A DNA stretch of 64,000 nt from Gnetum montanum (lineage: Eukaryota > Streptophyta > Gnetopsida > Gnetales > Gnetaceae): contig MNCI01000970.1 in assembly GCA_015680685.1 (NCBI GenBank), forward strand, positions 663,811-727,810. The letters run 5' to 3'. Below the pieces are notes generated by a model. That model did no database searches and was not told where the DNA came from. It saw only the letters and a program-made list of their open reading frames with translations. Position 1 is the stretch's first letter, and every line of letters begins with the position of its first letter. Positions 22,160 through 34,114 of this stretch are shown here, one piece after another. A program made the translations under genes and the position numbers.

Positions 22160-23290
22160 TTATTCATAGAGGCATCACTAGACTGGCTAGACTATCTAGT
22201 TAAGGCTCTAGATCTAGAGGTAGGTGACATCACCAAGTATCCCCTCATTGAAATCCCTGTAGAAACATCTAGTGGCAAGGTGAAAACATTGAAACTTAGT
22301 TTTTTTTAGAGCCTCACCACACCCAAATCATTGCAAAAGTACTTAATGAAAACATTAAGGCATTTGCATGGTCTTACAAAGACATGCTAGACCTAGATCC
22401 TTGTGTAGTGCAACACAACATAATCCTCAATCCCATCATGAAACTAGTTAAGCAGAAAGCCTGCAAGGTTAGGCCTAAGGTGGCATTGGCATTCCATGAT
22501 GAAATGACCAAGCTCTACAAAGTTGGGTTTCTTCTAGGTCATTGACTACATAGATTGGGTCTCCAACATAGTAGTTGTACCCAAGAAAAATGGAAGTATA
22601 CACATTTTCATAGACTTTTGGGACCTCAGATGACTTCCCATTGCCTGGTATTGATCAACTGGTTGATACTACAGTTGGTCATGCCTTCTTGTCCTTCATG
22701 GGTAGGTTCTTGGATCACAACTAGATTTGGATCAACCTAGAGCACTAGCTCAATGCTACCTTCATGATCCTTGGGGTACATTTTGCTACAGCATGATGTC
22801 CTTTGGGCTCAAGAACAGAGGAGCGACTTATCAATGAGCCATGATGTACATCTTTAGCAATTACTTATTAGGTTTGCTTAATGATTATGTTGATGATATA
22901 GAAATTAAGTTCAAAGCATCATACAACCATGTAGGTGATTTAGGCCTTGTGCTCAAACATTGTCCAAAGCATGAACTTAGGTTGAATCCTAAGAAATGTA
23001 TCTCAGTGTCAAGGTAGGATGCATGCTATATTTCATAGTATCCAAAGTAGGCATATGCGTAGACCCTGATAAAGTTAAGGCCATCATTAACTTAGCACCA
23101 TCAACTAACCTTAAGGAGCTATGAGGATTATAAGGTAGATTGTAATTCATATGATGGTTTATTGCATGGTTGATCAACAAGTTGTAGCTAATGCAACACT
23201 TACTCAAAAAGAGAGTCCACTTTGAGTGGATGGCTCAATGCCAAGAGGCATTTGACAACCTTGAATAGGAGCTGGCTCAACTTCCAATGG
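22160..23290 (+). pseudogene. E1 reverse transcriptase, degraded
   Basis: A linker DLEVGDITKYPLIEIP (near 22210) precedes the RT. KVRPKVALAFHDEMTKLY lies near 22470, a VVPKKNGSIHIFIDFWDL-like motif near 22570-22625, and MSFGLKNRGATYQ near 22797. The catalytic YVDD is in NDYVDDIEIKF at about 22880-22912, and LRLNPKKCIS at about 22978-23010. These are standard Ty3/gypsy RT motifs in order. Frame breaks and stops are frequent. The enzyme would copy element RNA into cDNA inside the particle. Confidence 0.85.
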
Positions 23291-23640
23291 TCTATCCTCC
23301 ACAAGGAGATAAACTATTCTACATCTACCTTGCTACCTCAGATGCTTTCATTGCTTCTCTACCTTGTCAAAAGTGAGATGATGATACTGAGGTTCCTATG
23401 TACTACCTAAGCCATGCATTAGTTACCTATGAAGTGAAGTATAATGATGTGGAAAAGACTTGCCTTGCCTTAGTCTTCACACTTAAGAAGTGAAGGCATT
23501 ATCTTTTCCGTAGCCAAGTAAACATCATTTGCAAGAGCAATGTACTCCAAGCAATTATAACGAATATTTACGAGAGCAGTCACATTGCAAGAGCAGTCAC
23601 ATTGCACATTGGAAAGAAATAATAATAGAGTTTTATTTTC
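23291..23640 (+). pseudogene. E1 RNase H (retroviral-type, first copy), degraded
   Basis: The sequence encodes FYIYLATSDAFIASL, PMYYLSHALVTYE and VEKTCLALVFTLKK, the typical Ty3/gypsy RNase H region after RT, with internal stops. A 19-base unit (AGAGCAGTCACATTGCA) is repeated at about 23573-23608. Confidence 0.75.
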
Positions 23641-23739
23641 ATTACATTACACAAACATTAATGAAAGGGTAAGCAATAGCTACACAACTTATGGCTTCCC
23701 CAATTGATGACCAAGCAATGATAGATCTAGAATTTCTGG

Positions 23740-24400
23740 ATGAGCATGTCACTAGCATAAGTCAAGTGCCTAACAACTTCAAGGAACTTTTACACTTTAA
23801 TGGTGCTTCAACCCCTCAATGAGGTAGTGCCAGTACAATAATCACATTTCCCTCTAGGGAGATCTGACCCTTCGTGTATTATTTTGCATTTCCATGCACT
23901 AACAACATGGCAGAGTATGAAGGTCTCCTCTAGGGTATCTTAGCAGCTTACGACCTAGGAATACAAAAATTTGCCATTCAAAGTGACTCATAATTGGTTG
24001 TTAACTAAGTCATAGAGGTTTACACTTACAAAGACCAATACTTGAAACCATATTGTCACTTGGCAAAGCACTTGCTTAAGTAATTTGCAATTGCTGATGT
24101 TCAACATATCCTATGCAATGAAAATGCCATTGCTAATGCATTAGCAATGTTAGCCTTAAGTATTGCACTTGAAATGTTTAACACATTACTCACCTTGATG
24201 GAAAAATTCATTGTGCCTATTACACAAACAACAGACATTGCATCTATAGCCATAGTAAGCACGACCCACATAATAGAGTGGTATGACGACATTAAGGTGT
24301 ACCTTCTATAGGGTGAACCTTTGTAGCATTTAACCACTGCTCAAAAAGATGTAGTATGAAAATGATCATGATAGTACGTCATTGTTGGTGATAGCACTTT
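23740..24400 (+). pseudogene. E1 second, archaeal-type RNase H, degraded
   Basis: A second RNase H follows the first. HFNGAST (usually FDGSS; first acidic residue changed to Asn) lies near 23793-23812. CTNNMAEYEGLL with the conserved Glu is near 23897, AAYDLGIQKFAIQSDS with a catalytic Asp is near 23945-23990, and a trailing DVQHILCNENAIANALAML region is near 24096. Two RNase H domains in tandem are diagnostic of the Tat lineage of plant Ty3/gypsy elements. Several stops break the frame. Confidence 0.85.
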
Positions 24401-24419
24401 GTGAACCAAATCCTACGAT

Positions 24420-24865
24420 GGCATACTATTAACATGTGTTAGTGATAGTGAAGCACAGATGATTGTCGAACAAGTCCATGAGGGACTTTGGAGAGGCGAC
24501 ATAGCACCCAGGGAAATGGCGGCAAAGATCATATGCTTAGGTTACTATTGGCTTTACATGGAGTACGATTGTGTCTCCAAGGTCAAGATGTGTGGCACAT
24601 GTCAATGACATGGTAACCTCATGCACGTGCCACCTACTAAGTTGCATACAACATAAATCACATGGCCATTCCAATGTTGGGGGTTAGACATCATAGAACC
24701 AATAATGCCTACATCCTTTGTAGGGCATAGCTTCATCATAACTACCATTGAATATTTTACGAAGTGGGTCAAAGCTATTCTCCTTAGGAGGGCCACATTG
24801 CAACAAGTCTACAAATTCATACTTGATAACATAATGTCCTATTTTGGTTTATCCATGACCATAGT
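24420..24865 (+). pseudogene. E1 integrase, 5' part (split by E2)
   Basis: The zinc-binding region has VEQVHEGLWRGD (His kept, second His lost), GYYWLYMEYDC and KMCGTCQ. The catalytic core starts with WGLDIIEPI (first Asp) near 24670 and continues to SMTIV. There E2 is inserted within the codons before the second catalytic Asp, and the frame resumes at 38062. Confidence 0.85.
24861..24865. repeat. E2 target site duplication, left
   Basis: ATAGT, repeated at 38062-38066 directly after the 3' LTR. Confidence 0.9.
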
Positions 24866-25716
24866 TGATGAAGTGTCATTAGTCGATGCGTCGACTAGGC
24901 CGTGTATATGGGGCTACTTCGACGTGGCCCCGTTTACGTGGGGTCTATTTTGGCCTATAAATAAGAGGGCCTTTCGCCTCATTTAGGTACCTTTTAGTTA
25001 GTTGTAGCGATGCTCTTGCAGTTTGTTCCCATAGGAGATAGAATATTTTCCAAGTGCCCATAGTAGGTGTAAGAAAAGTTACCAGCTCTTTATTTGAGTG
25101 TTGATGTATTTGAGCCCATTGGCATGACGACAATAAAGATGAACTCTTCAAGCATTCCTTGCAGCATTTGGACTTAGCCATTTATTGCATTCATTAGTTT
25201 TATATATTTATGCTTTGATAGTTACTTAATTTTTTTTATTATTATTTTAATCGCTTTCGCTCTCTTATAAGTTCATAAAGACCATAAGTACGACCATCTC
25301 AAACGTAAACCTAACACTTGGTAACCCAGTGACGCTTAACGTCTGGTAAACCAGTAGTGTTTAGGGGATGCTTAGAACGTGCCTGGAAGATGGGATCGGA
25401 TACTTATGCTAGGAGTAGTTAGGATTTAGATTAAGATAGTCCTAGATTACTTAATATTCTAGCCTTACTTTCGAAGATAATTAGATGCCAAAAGATAAGT
25501 AAAAAGCTATAAAAATCATTAGCCTTAATCTCACTTAACCATCACAAACAGAATGTCACAAGTGGGATTAGGAAGACAACAACCATTCTAACCCAAGGTT
25601 TCGCTACTTAGGGTCTAGTGTATGTTAAGTTCTTACAGTCTACAGAATTCAACCGAGTTGTGTGTGAACGTCCATGATTCATATGGTTGGGCATAGGGGT
25701 ACCAAGCCGCTCATCA
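24866..25716 (+). repeat. E2 5' LTR
   Basis: It starts TGATGAAGTG, ends CGCTCATCA and is 851 bases long. The ends form a TGATGA/TCATCA inverted pair. U3 carries AGTCGATGCGTCGACT (24881-24896) and further CG-rich inverted pieces up to the TATA box. Differences from the 3' LTR are concentrated in U3 and are mostly transitions. Confidence 0.92.
24956..24963 (+). promoter_or_regulatory. E2 5' LTR TATA box
   Basis: TATAAATA in GGCCTATAAATAAGAGGG, conserved at 37300-37307 in the 3' LTR. It lies directly downstream of the U3 palindrome region. Confidence 0.8.
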
Positions 25717-25717
25717 T

Positions 25718-25735
25718 TGGCACCGTTGCTGGGGA
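25718..25735 (+). other. E2 primer-binding site (tRNA-Asp type)
   Basis: TGGCACCGTTGCTGGGGA begins two bases after the LTR and closely resembles the TGGCGCCGTTGCCGGGGA site used by many plant Ty3/gypsy elements with tRNA-Asp. Confidence 0.8.
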
Positions 25736-25883
25736 CTGTTAGTCTTACATGTGTCATCTAACCTTAGTGAAATTATCATTCAAGTCATTGGAACAGACCT
25801 AGGATAGAACCATTTACGCACACTAGGCAGATTAAAAATAAATAGTAAGGTACACCGATTACATGGACCATCTAACATTCAAC

Positions 25884-28330
25884 ATGTCTTCTCACAGGAG
25901 AGAGGTATCCAACCCACCGATCCCACAAGAATGTCAGGTGGTATACAAGCATCCCGATGAATATGTCCCTAACTTCACATTCATCCTACATTAGGATGAG
26001 CATCTACGATGGTGGGACATGGAGGGCAACATCATACTACCACTCGACCGATTGGCTCCTACAATGTTATTTCACAATCTTGCCAGATTGGGCATCTAGG
26101 ACCATGGAGCAGAGTACATCATGGAGGACCATGACTACCAAGACTATTGTCCCACAAAGGCTCAATGAGGATGAGACTAGCAGTAGGTGGCAAGATATGA
26201 ACACTTGAAGGGAAAATAATTCAGTAACCCCTTATTCTCGTAAGGGCTACAGAATGATGGGGATCCCATCTTTTATGATACCCTTTTGACCGAACTTCCC
26301 CTGGGATAGTAGAACCTTTAGTCCATCATTCAGAACAAGCCTCTAAGTGATCAAGATCCTCAAGGGGATGGAGGGTCACGCAGCAAGGATGGGCAAGATG
26401 ATCGAGGCCATCATCAGGGTAGAGGGGGAGATCGACACTAGAGTAGTGGCAATACCTCTCCTTCTTCTCCATCCTCTCACTCTCCTACACCTTCATCTAG
26501 CTCAGGCTCTGATCGTAATTGGGGCAGAAGGGAGCGAAAGGACAATGGTAAAAAGGTTTAGAAGGGACAATGTGAGGAAACACACGACTAATCACGCGAT
26601 GCTCGCTGGCATGAAAGAAGGGGTAGCCAGAATCGTCACAGACATCATAGTCCTCAGCAGGACTATGACTCAGATGAGCCATTGTTGGCTACTCAAAGGA
26701 TGCTCCAAATTGTTGAGGTAGTTTAGACCCCTAATAAGCACATGAAGGATAGCTGGATCAAGTGCGTTAATATGAACAACATCCCCAGATTTGACAAGGG
26801 ATACAACTGTGATCCGCAAAATCACTTGCATGCATTCCATGATGCCTGCACCCTGCAAAACATTGATAATGATTGGCAGAAGCTGAAGCTATTCCATCAC
26901 ACACTCATTAAGGAAGTAGAAAATTGGTACTAGTCCTTGGAATGAGATTTAATTAGAAGATGGAGTACGATGCTTGAGATTTTCAATGACAAGTATCAAA
27001 CATACTCCAGAGTGGCAAACCTGAGACATTAGATCCAAGGGTGGAAGCAAGGTAATCATGAACCCTTGGATGCAACCATGAGCAGATACTATTCATTACT
27101 ACATAGGTGCCCTAGTCATGGCTACTCTCAATGGGCACAGCTTTGCCACATCATTAATGGGCTCTATTTTGAAACACGAAAGACCCTTGGCATGTATGCC
27201 TAGTAATGACTGTCAGAGCTAAGGGCCCATCAATTGTAGTGCCTCATTGAGAAGGTGGCCAAGGAGGAAGGGGAACTTAGAAAGAAGGAGAGTGTAGAAG
27301 AATTTAATCGAGATCCATCCATTAGAAAGAGGGAGGCCTGATTTTGTGAAGAGGAGGAGGAATCACCACTAAAAGTAGTAGTGAACTGAAAGACCTTGTT
27401 GTTACAAAATTTTGCATCCAAAATTTTGGCAAAGGTTGATAAGATGTGGGACTCTTTGGAAAAAAAATTTCAAAGTGTGCTAAAAATTGCAGAAGAGTCT
27501 AGAGAACAAGGTAATGATCATGATCGGCGCAAGAAGAAGGAAGCTTAACATGCCCAATACAAGGGTAAGGGCAAAGTCGCTATAGCAGAGCAGGTTGTAG
27601 ACTTTGACACCGAGGAGGATGATGAATGTGGCATATGCCAATATGAACATCCTTAGGGATGTTGTCCTGTGGTGTCAAATCTATAAGAATTTGGGGTGTA
27701 CGCATTGAATCCTCGCTTGGCGAAGAGACAAACACCCTGAAGGTTGCCTTATTCACAAGGCAACCCAAGGCAGTTCCACTAACAACAAGGATGCTATCGA
27801 AGTGGGATGCCACCGAAACCTTACGAATACTTCAAATAGTGGTAGCACCCACAAGCATGGGGGATGCCACCTCCAAGGTAGCAGTACCCTTACAAATAGC
27901 CAGATCCCTATGGGTACTACGTTCAACAACCGATCTCTCCACGGGAATCTTCTAGTCATGCAGCCTTTCCAAGTTATTACCACCCCTGGAATATTTCTGA
28001 CCTGAATCTCCATCACACAGGGGGGAAAACCCACATCTCTTCTATCCTCCATCACCTTCTCTTGCCACTCCTCCACAACATTCCACTCAGTTGCCACCTA
28101 TCCCACTGATGCAGGAAGAGATACTGCCACAGTCGTAGCAACAAAATGCTATGAGGGTTGTTAACTTACACCCGGCACCTCAACTGAATGGACCGAAATC
28201 CACGCCATGAAAACGTCCTTTTTTTCGGCCCAATAATCTGAACATACCCTCATAGACACCTGTGGCTGGTGCCTCTAAACCTTCAAGCACCTCCACTATC
28301 CCACTACCTGAGCAGCCTTCAAGCCAACCA
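25884..28330 (+). pseudogene. E2 Gag, degraded
   Basis: The start ATG at 25884 (MSSHRR) is supported by the equivalent starts in E3 and E4. The N-terminal motif is YKHPDEYVPNFTFILH. An Arg/Asp/Ser-rich, Pro-Ser-rich middle follows (26330-26560). The gag domain includes NNIPRFDKGYNCDPQNHL near 26776, LKLFHHTLIKEVENWY near 26886 and EPLDATMSRYYSLLHR near 27061. A basic/acidic helix comes next (KVAKEEGELRKKES near 27254). A Cys/His cluster CGICQYEHP near 27629, followed by GCCP, resembles a CxxC...H...C zinc knuckle and recurs in E3 and E4. A Tyr/Pro/Gln-rich tail follows. Stops are scattered and mostly former Gln/Arg/Trp codons. Confidence 0.8.
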
Positions 28331-29345
28331 CACTCCAACGTACAAATGGTTTTGCTCACACATGCCATGATCAACTAGATCAAGGTAGGTCATCTTCCCT
28401 GAAAATTGATTGATATGGGAAGGCCCTTCATTTATCTTTAAGTGGCAGGGAATAAGCCATGGAAAGCTCTTCTGGACTCAGGGTCAGGAGTCAATTTGAT
28501 CTCTCATGACATGTACAAGAATTGAAACTTGCCCTCGCTAAAGGAGAGCAACATTTGGCATGAGTTAGCAGACCAGCCCATCCCTGTTCCCTTGGGATTG
28601 GTGGAGGACATTGTGACCACCGTTTGTGGGTGGTCCCATCCTATTGATTTCCTGGTCATCCGTGTGGAGAACTGCAAGGGGAACTTCCCAATCATCATGG
28701 GAAGAGCATAGCTGAGCACGATGGATGCATGACTAGGACTCCAAGATCTATCCCTTGAAATTTCAAATGAAAATTCTTTCGAGAAGATTGAGAAGAAGTG
28801 CATTCCATGCATTGCATACAGTGACTCGGGGTGCAACTGTGTGTAGCAGTTATGATCCACTAAGCTGATATCCATTCAAACATGCATTCGGTGTACCGAG
28901 GAATCATTTGTTCAATAGTGCCTGTACATAGCAGCCACCAACCAAGAGGGCATCCAGTGGCTGACAGCTAATCCTGCTAGTAGCTTATTGTGCATGGAAC
29001 TATTTGAGGGGCTTGTACAAGCCTACATTGAAAGCATGGACGAGATGGAAGAGGTTCATCAATAGGTCTCCACTGTTGATGACTATGATGACTGGGGGAA
29101 GCTAAAAATTCTTGAAAGCTTTAAAAAAGAGCCCCTGGAGCTCAATTCTTTACCGACTCACTTGGAATATGCATTTTTGCGAAATGGAAAGTTGGTAATC
29201 ATCAATGCCACCCTTGCTCCAGAACAGAAGAAAAAGTTGTTGAAGGTGGTAAACGAATGGGATGCTGGATTCGCATGGTCATATCTTGAGTTAACTGGAG
29301 TTGATCCTAGGGTCTGCCAACATCGGATCTATATTGACCCCTCCA
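28331..29345 (+). pseudogene. E2 aspartic protease and linker to RT, degraded
   Basis: The retropepsin active site is intact as ALLDSGSGVNLIS at about 28465-28503. It is followed by VPLGLVEDIVTTVCGW near 28583 and NFPIIMGRA near 28682. The linker ends with LAPEQKKKLLKVVNEW, FAWSYLELTGVDPRVCQHRI (29214-29330), the conserved lead-in to Ty3/gypsy RT. Stops occur between these blocks. The protease would process Gag-Pol. Confidence 0.8.
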
Positions 29346-30230
29346 TGATGCCATGATGATAGCCACAAAGACGATTGAACCCCAAACTAAAGCAGGTTGT
29401 CAAATATGAAATCAAACAATTGTTAAAGGTGGGGTTCATCTATTCTATTGTCGATAGCAAATGGGTTAGCCCACTCGTTATCGTGTTGAAGAAAGGTGGC
29501 AAATGGAGGGTCTGTATTGATTTTTGATTGCTCAACATGGCTACCTTCAAGGATCACTTTCCACTCCCATTTGTGGATCAGGTGTTGGACACCATCGCAA
29601 GGCACTGCTATTACAGCTTTTTGGATGGTTATAGTGGTTATAATCAAATCCAAATAGCCTTAGAGGACCAGGCCAAAACAACTTTCACGAGTCCATGGGG
29701 GATTTTTACATACAAGAAAATGCCTTTTGGCCTATGCAATGCACTTTCTACATTCTAACGCCATGTCCTCAACATCTTCCAGCAATAGATTGGAAATAGG
29801 GTAGAAATCTTCATGGATGACTTCTCTACCTATGGGGCCACATTTGAGCAAGCGTTGGACCTCTTGAGCAGGTTCTAAAACAATGAGTAGACACCAATCT
29901 ATGGATCAATTGGAAGAAAAGCCATTTGATGGTCCAACAAGGCATTGTGCTGGGGCATCGCATCTCACAAATAGGGATTAGCGTGGATCCTGAAAAGATT
30001 AGGATCATCTAAGGAATCACCTGCAAACCAAGCACCGTAAAAGATGTTCGATCATTCCTTGGTCACACCGGTTACTACTAGTGCTTCATTGAAAACATTT
30101 TGAGATCACCAAGTCATTGGTAGAACTTACAAAGAAAGATGCTCCATTCATCTAGACCAAGGAGTGTGAGTTTGCATTCCAAGTGCTGAAACCGAATCTT
30201 GTAGAAACTCCAGTTCTACGGGCACTTGAT
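29346..30230 (+). pseudogene. E2 reverse transcriptase, degraded
   Basis: RT motifs are present in order: VSPLVIVLKKGGKWRVCIDF near 29466, FLDGYSGYNQIQIALEDQAK near 29618 and MPFGLCNALSTF near 29722. The catalytic FMDDFSTYG box is near 29813-29838 (xxDD, with Phe-Met as in other Athila-like RTs). After that the frame shifts several times, and only fragments such as LGHTGYY-like coding near 30058 can be followed. Confidence 0.85.
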
Positions 30231-30600
30231 TAGTCTAGGCCCTTCCACATTATGATAGATGCATGCAACTATGCCTTGGGAGCCGTGCTTACACAGTGCG
30301 ATGATAAACAACGTCCATATTATATCCACTGTGCAAGCCATAGGATTGTGGGTGCTTAGTTGAACTACCCCACCACTAAAAAGGAGTTGATGGTGGTGGT
30401 GTTCACCTTGGAAAAATTCCAACACTATGTACTTGGATACAAGGTGTTTGTGCATATTGACCACAGTGCTATTCGATTTTTGATGAACAAACCAACAGTG
30501 AGCCCCTGCATCATCCGGTGGCTGGTGATTCTTCAGGAGTTTGATCTCACCATGGTAGACTAGAAGGGGACCAAGAATGTGGTGGCTGACCACTTTTCTT
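30231..30600 (+). pseudogene. E2 RNase H, degraded
   Basis: HIMIDACNYALGAVLTQ (catalytic Asp) lies at about 30249-30299 and RPYYIHCASHRIVGA near 30313. ELMVVVFTLEKFQHYVLGYK with the catalytic Glu is near 30384, and HIDHSAIRFLMNKP with a catalytic Asp near 30453. This is a normal single Ty3/gypsy RNase H; no second RNase H follows, unlike E1. One or two stops interrupt it. Confidence 0.85.
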
Positions 30601-31960
30601 GGTTACGATGGGATGACACAGAAGAGAAGGAGCCCCTCTTCAATAAATTTCTAGATGAACTCCTCTTCGTAGGTGCAATCGATTCGCAAGTGCCCAAGGA
30701 ATCTCCTTGGTTCAACCTTATCCTCACGTACCTCACAACCCAGAAGCTGCCAAAGGAGTGGAACCATCAGCAGAAACAACAGTTTCTCCATAAGGCCAAG
30801 CATTTCATGTAAATCAACGACCACTTTTATAAGGTGTGTGCAGATGGCCTAATTCAATGGTGTGTCCCTAATGATGATACACTGCGTGTCCTCCAAGATG
30901 CTCACGAGGGTCCTTGTGGGGGTCACTATGCTGGATGCCACACAGCCATTAGGATCTTGCTTATAGGATATTACTGGCCCACAATTTTCAGGGATGCCCA
31001 ATGGTTCACCCACTCTTCCGAATGATGGTAAAAAGATGGTGGGATGTCGACATAGCTGGAGGAACCTCAAAAATGGATCTAGCCATTGGAGCCCTTTGAC
31101 ATCTGGGGCATCGATTTCATGGGATCCATCACACCCATGTTAAATGGAAAGGCATACATCATTGTAGTTGGGGACTAGTGTACAAAGTGGGTAGAAGGAG
31201 TAGCTGTCGTTGACTATTCTTCTAACATCGTTGCATGATTTATCCAACAATAAATCGTCAACAGGTTTGGAGTGCCACATGCACTCATTTATGATAATGG
31301 GACTCATTTTACGGGTGTCACTTTTCAGAAACTCATGTAACACTTTGGGGTTACCCATAAATTTACAACACTCTATCACCCCCAAGCCAATAGGTAGGCC
31401 GAAGTCACCAATAGGGAGATCACCAAGATCCTTACCTGAACCATTAGTAAATATAGGAGGGATTGGAGTACTAAAGTTAATGATATCCTATGGGCCTATC
31501 GCTCCACTTGGAAATTTCCTGTAGGGTACTCTCCCTATGAGTTAGTGTATGGAAAGCTACCAACACTTCCAATTTAGGTCGAACTCTATACCCTATCCAC
31601 TGCCAGTGACTTAGGCCTTGACCTCCCACCAGGACAACGTAAATGACTTATCAATTTAAGTGTGCTAGATGAGAACCAATTAGTGGCCCTGTCCTCCAAT
31701 GAGATCCACAAGGCCTATAACAAAAAACAACATGATCTTAGGATTTGAAAGATCACATTTAGATGTGGAGACAAGGTGTTGTATTGGAACCCCTCATATG
31801 TATCTCAACTGATCAAGTTTCAAACATTGTGGGAGGAATCTTACATAGTCTTCGAAACCTTTCCATCCAGGGCCTTGCTTATCCACAAACTTGAGGATCC
31901 CCTAGAATGCAATTGGTCAACCACCAAAAATTGAAACCTTTCCGTGAACTTTACTCAACC
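30601..31960 (+). pseudogene. E2 integrase, degraded
   Basis: The HHCC region includes AHEGPCGGHYAGCHTAIR (two His) near 30900 and GYYWPTIFRDA near 30967. In the catalytic core, [12 protein letters not shown] (first Asp) lies near 31098, ALIYDNGTHFTG (second Asp) near 31281, and AEVTNREI (Glu) near 31399. WAYRSTWKFPVGYSPYELVY near 31493 follows, and a C-terminal DNA-binding region reaches about 31940 (GDKVLYWNPSY). Frame breaks near 31020-31100 and stops at CAA/CAG positions make it inactive. Confidence 0.85.
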
Positions 31961-33566
31961 AGTGCAATCGCCTCATCATCACCAAGATAGCCTCACTCCA
32001 TTTTTCAAGTCTCCTCCTTTCCACCTAGTCGTGGGGGAGACCGTCATCCTTGCAAATCCATTCCTCTACACCCCTCACTGTTTGTAATTTTTTGTTTTAC
32101 ACTTTTTGTTTTTCAACCCATTCATACATTTGCCAATTCTTCTTAATTTTTTCTTTTCTTTAATTATTTTTCATTTCTTTGTGTGTGTTTCATTTTTTCA
32201 CGTAATCACTAATCCATCGTCTTATTGTCATCAGGTGTTTGGCGCGGATAGTTTTCGTTACGATGGGTAATGTAATAGTCCACCCAGTTATCTGGCTCCT
32301 ACCCTCGCATGGTTGTCCTTGGACTTTACATTTATTTTCAGCTTAGAAAATTAGCAGTGAGTCCACGTCATCCACCCATTCACCCACTCCATGGTTTTCC
32401 TTCTGTTGAGAACATGCAACCCATTCACTTAAAAAAATTGTAATTAATGTGTGACTTGTGTAGTTCCCAGACTCGGAGATGATTCAATGGTTTGAATCGG
32501 GTGTGACTTCAAGGGGAATGCAACATTCATTGCTCTCTCCTGTCCCCTAGGTTGCTGTTGTGTCCTTGCGGATTTCCTACCACTCCACATTCTTCTCTCC
32601 ATAGAAGCTTCTTGGCAGTTCGACCTTGCATGGTGTAGTCCTCACCGAAAAAATTCAAAAATGCAAAAAATAAAAAAAAATAAAAAACAAAAAAGAAAAA
32701 AAATAAACATGAGGATTCAAAGCATACCCCTTGGTCGAATGCATGCAAACATGCATGGGTCTTTGCATGGTGTGGTTCCCTTGAACAAGAAAAAAAATCA
32801 TGACATCACTATGTGGAAATTCAAAGCACACCCCTTAGAATGCCTCTCACGGGCCACAAGCACTAGTTATGGGACCTCCTTCATCCCCTCTAACTTTATT
32901 CCATTTCACTTCCTTCCTCTCATGTTTGTTGGAGTGGTGGCTCTCTGTGGACACATTCCTGCTTCCTTGGGGGATGGCTGGGGCTTCATCTGTTGCTGTG
33001 ATGTCACTGTATGCAGATGGTTTTGGGTTTGAACTCAGGAAAGGTAATACCAGGTCACTTAACCACAACTGCACATGGGGTTTCATGTGACCGACGATTG
33101 AAATTCCATTTTATCATCTCTCTCTCTTCACCCAGTTCCCTCTGTAACTCACCTCACTACCTATCTTATGTTGCGAAAGTTTGTCGTGATTTCCATGGGC
33201 TTCTCATGCCTTGGCGGGATCTCTTAGGTAGACGTCTTAACTGGCGACCATCATTTCTTGACCCCGGGGTGAGGATATGCAGGGGCTACTAAGGCTATTG
33301 CCTACTATGGGGAGGACCCACCTACATATTCTTGGTTATGCTTGTTAAGTCTCTCATCCTTTGGATTTCGTGGTTGATTATTTTTAGGGTTCCCTTGCAT
33401 GATTTCTTCCCTGCGGAGTTCTTTTGAGTCACATTCTCCTATTTTTGACTCTTTTTCGAGCCTTGATTCCCTTTCTCCTATCCTCAACCATGTCCGAGCC
33501 TCTCACGCACTTCAATCGCCCTAATTTGGCATTTCAAATTCATCATTTCAGGCTTTTTCCAAGTTG
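31961..33566. other. E2 spacer after integrase
   Basis: Mixed T-rich sequence with an A-rich patch (32650-32710). The phrase GCATACCCCTTGGTCGAATGC (32721-32741) has a similar GCACACCCCTTAGAATGC at 32826-32843. I see no gene. Confidence 0.4.
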
Positions 33567-33677
33567 GTCAACGGGTGCACACTCCTACGTATACGGGGCC
33601 CCGTATATGTAGCCACCTACGTATACGCGGCTGCATATACGTAGCCTCGTTGACACAGCACCTAATCCCTATATATA
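33567..33677 (+). promoter_or_regulatory. Palindrome block plus TATA box upstream of the E2 accessory frame
   Basis: Two adjacent palindromes, 33586-33611 (centre GGGGCCCC) and 33617-33644 (CTACGTATACG ... ATATACGTAG), are enclosed by the inverted pair GTCAACG (33567-33573) and CGTTGAC (33648-33654). TATATATA follows at 33670-33677. The words GTATATGGGGC and GGCCCCGT are shared with the E2 LTR U3 (24903-24932). The layout, palindromes then TATA, copies that of the LTR, so I infer an internal promoter for the accessory frame that starts at 34115. Confidence 0.5.
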
Positions 33678-33837
33678 CACCTGCTTTTCTTTGAAATTTT
33701 CATCATTTGAGACACAAATTGGGGGGAGATTTTGCCATTTTTTTGCCTAACTCTTCCCAATGCACCTACATTTCATCGCATGTCCTCATCAACCGATCCT
33801 TGCCCTTTTAAGCAATTGGAGGTATGCTCTCAATCAT

Positions 33838-33859
33838 GGGGGGGGGGGGGGGGGGGGGG
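33838..33859 (+). repeat. G22 homopolymer
   Basis: Twenty-two consecutive G between the palindrome/TATA block and the accessory frame, followed shortly by an (ATTA)n run (33877-33900). Its length may be inexact in an assembly. Confidence 0.8.
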
Positions 33860-34114
33860 CGGTGAAGCCTATGTGTAATTAATTAATTAATTAGTTAATT
33901 AAGACTTCGCACCTCTAAGGGATGAAACGAAAACAACAGCTTAGACCCCAGCTCATCCCTTGTTGTTTTTCGGTTCTAACCCATGAATTAACACTCTGGG
34001 AGACTTAAGGGAAGGTCTATGCCAACAACATAACTTAGTGAACTTAAGAAGGTGTATAAGGACCATCTTGTGCTACTTATTCACAGTCTAATGGGTGGTT
34101 ATGTTTGATTGCAG

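Noticed and set aside
26347-26721. 124-codon open stretch in E2 gag region
   Set aside because: Its frame differs from the one matching E3 and E4 Gag; it is an out-of-frame reading of the Arg/Asp/Ser-rich region.
32661-33292. Cluster of short open frames in the E2 spacer
   Set aside because: Overlapping frames on both strands without motif or homology between copies.
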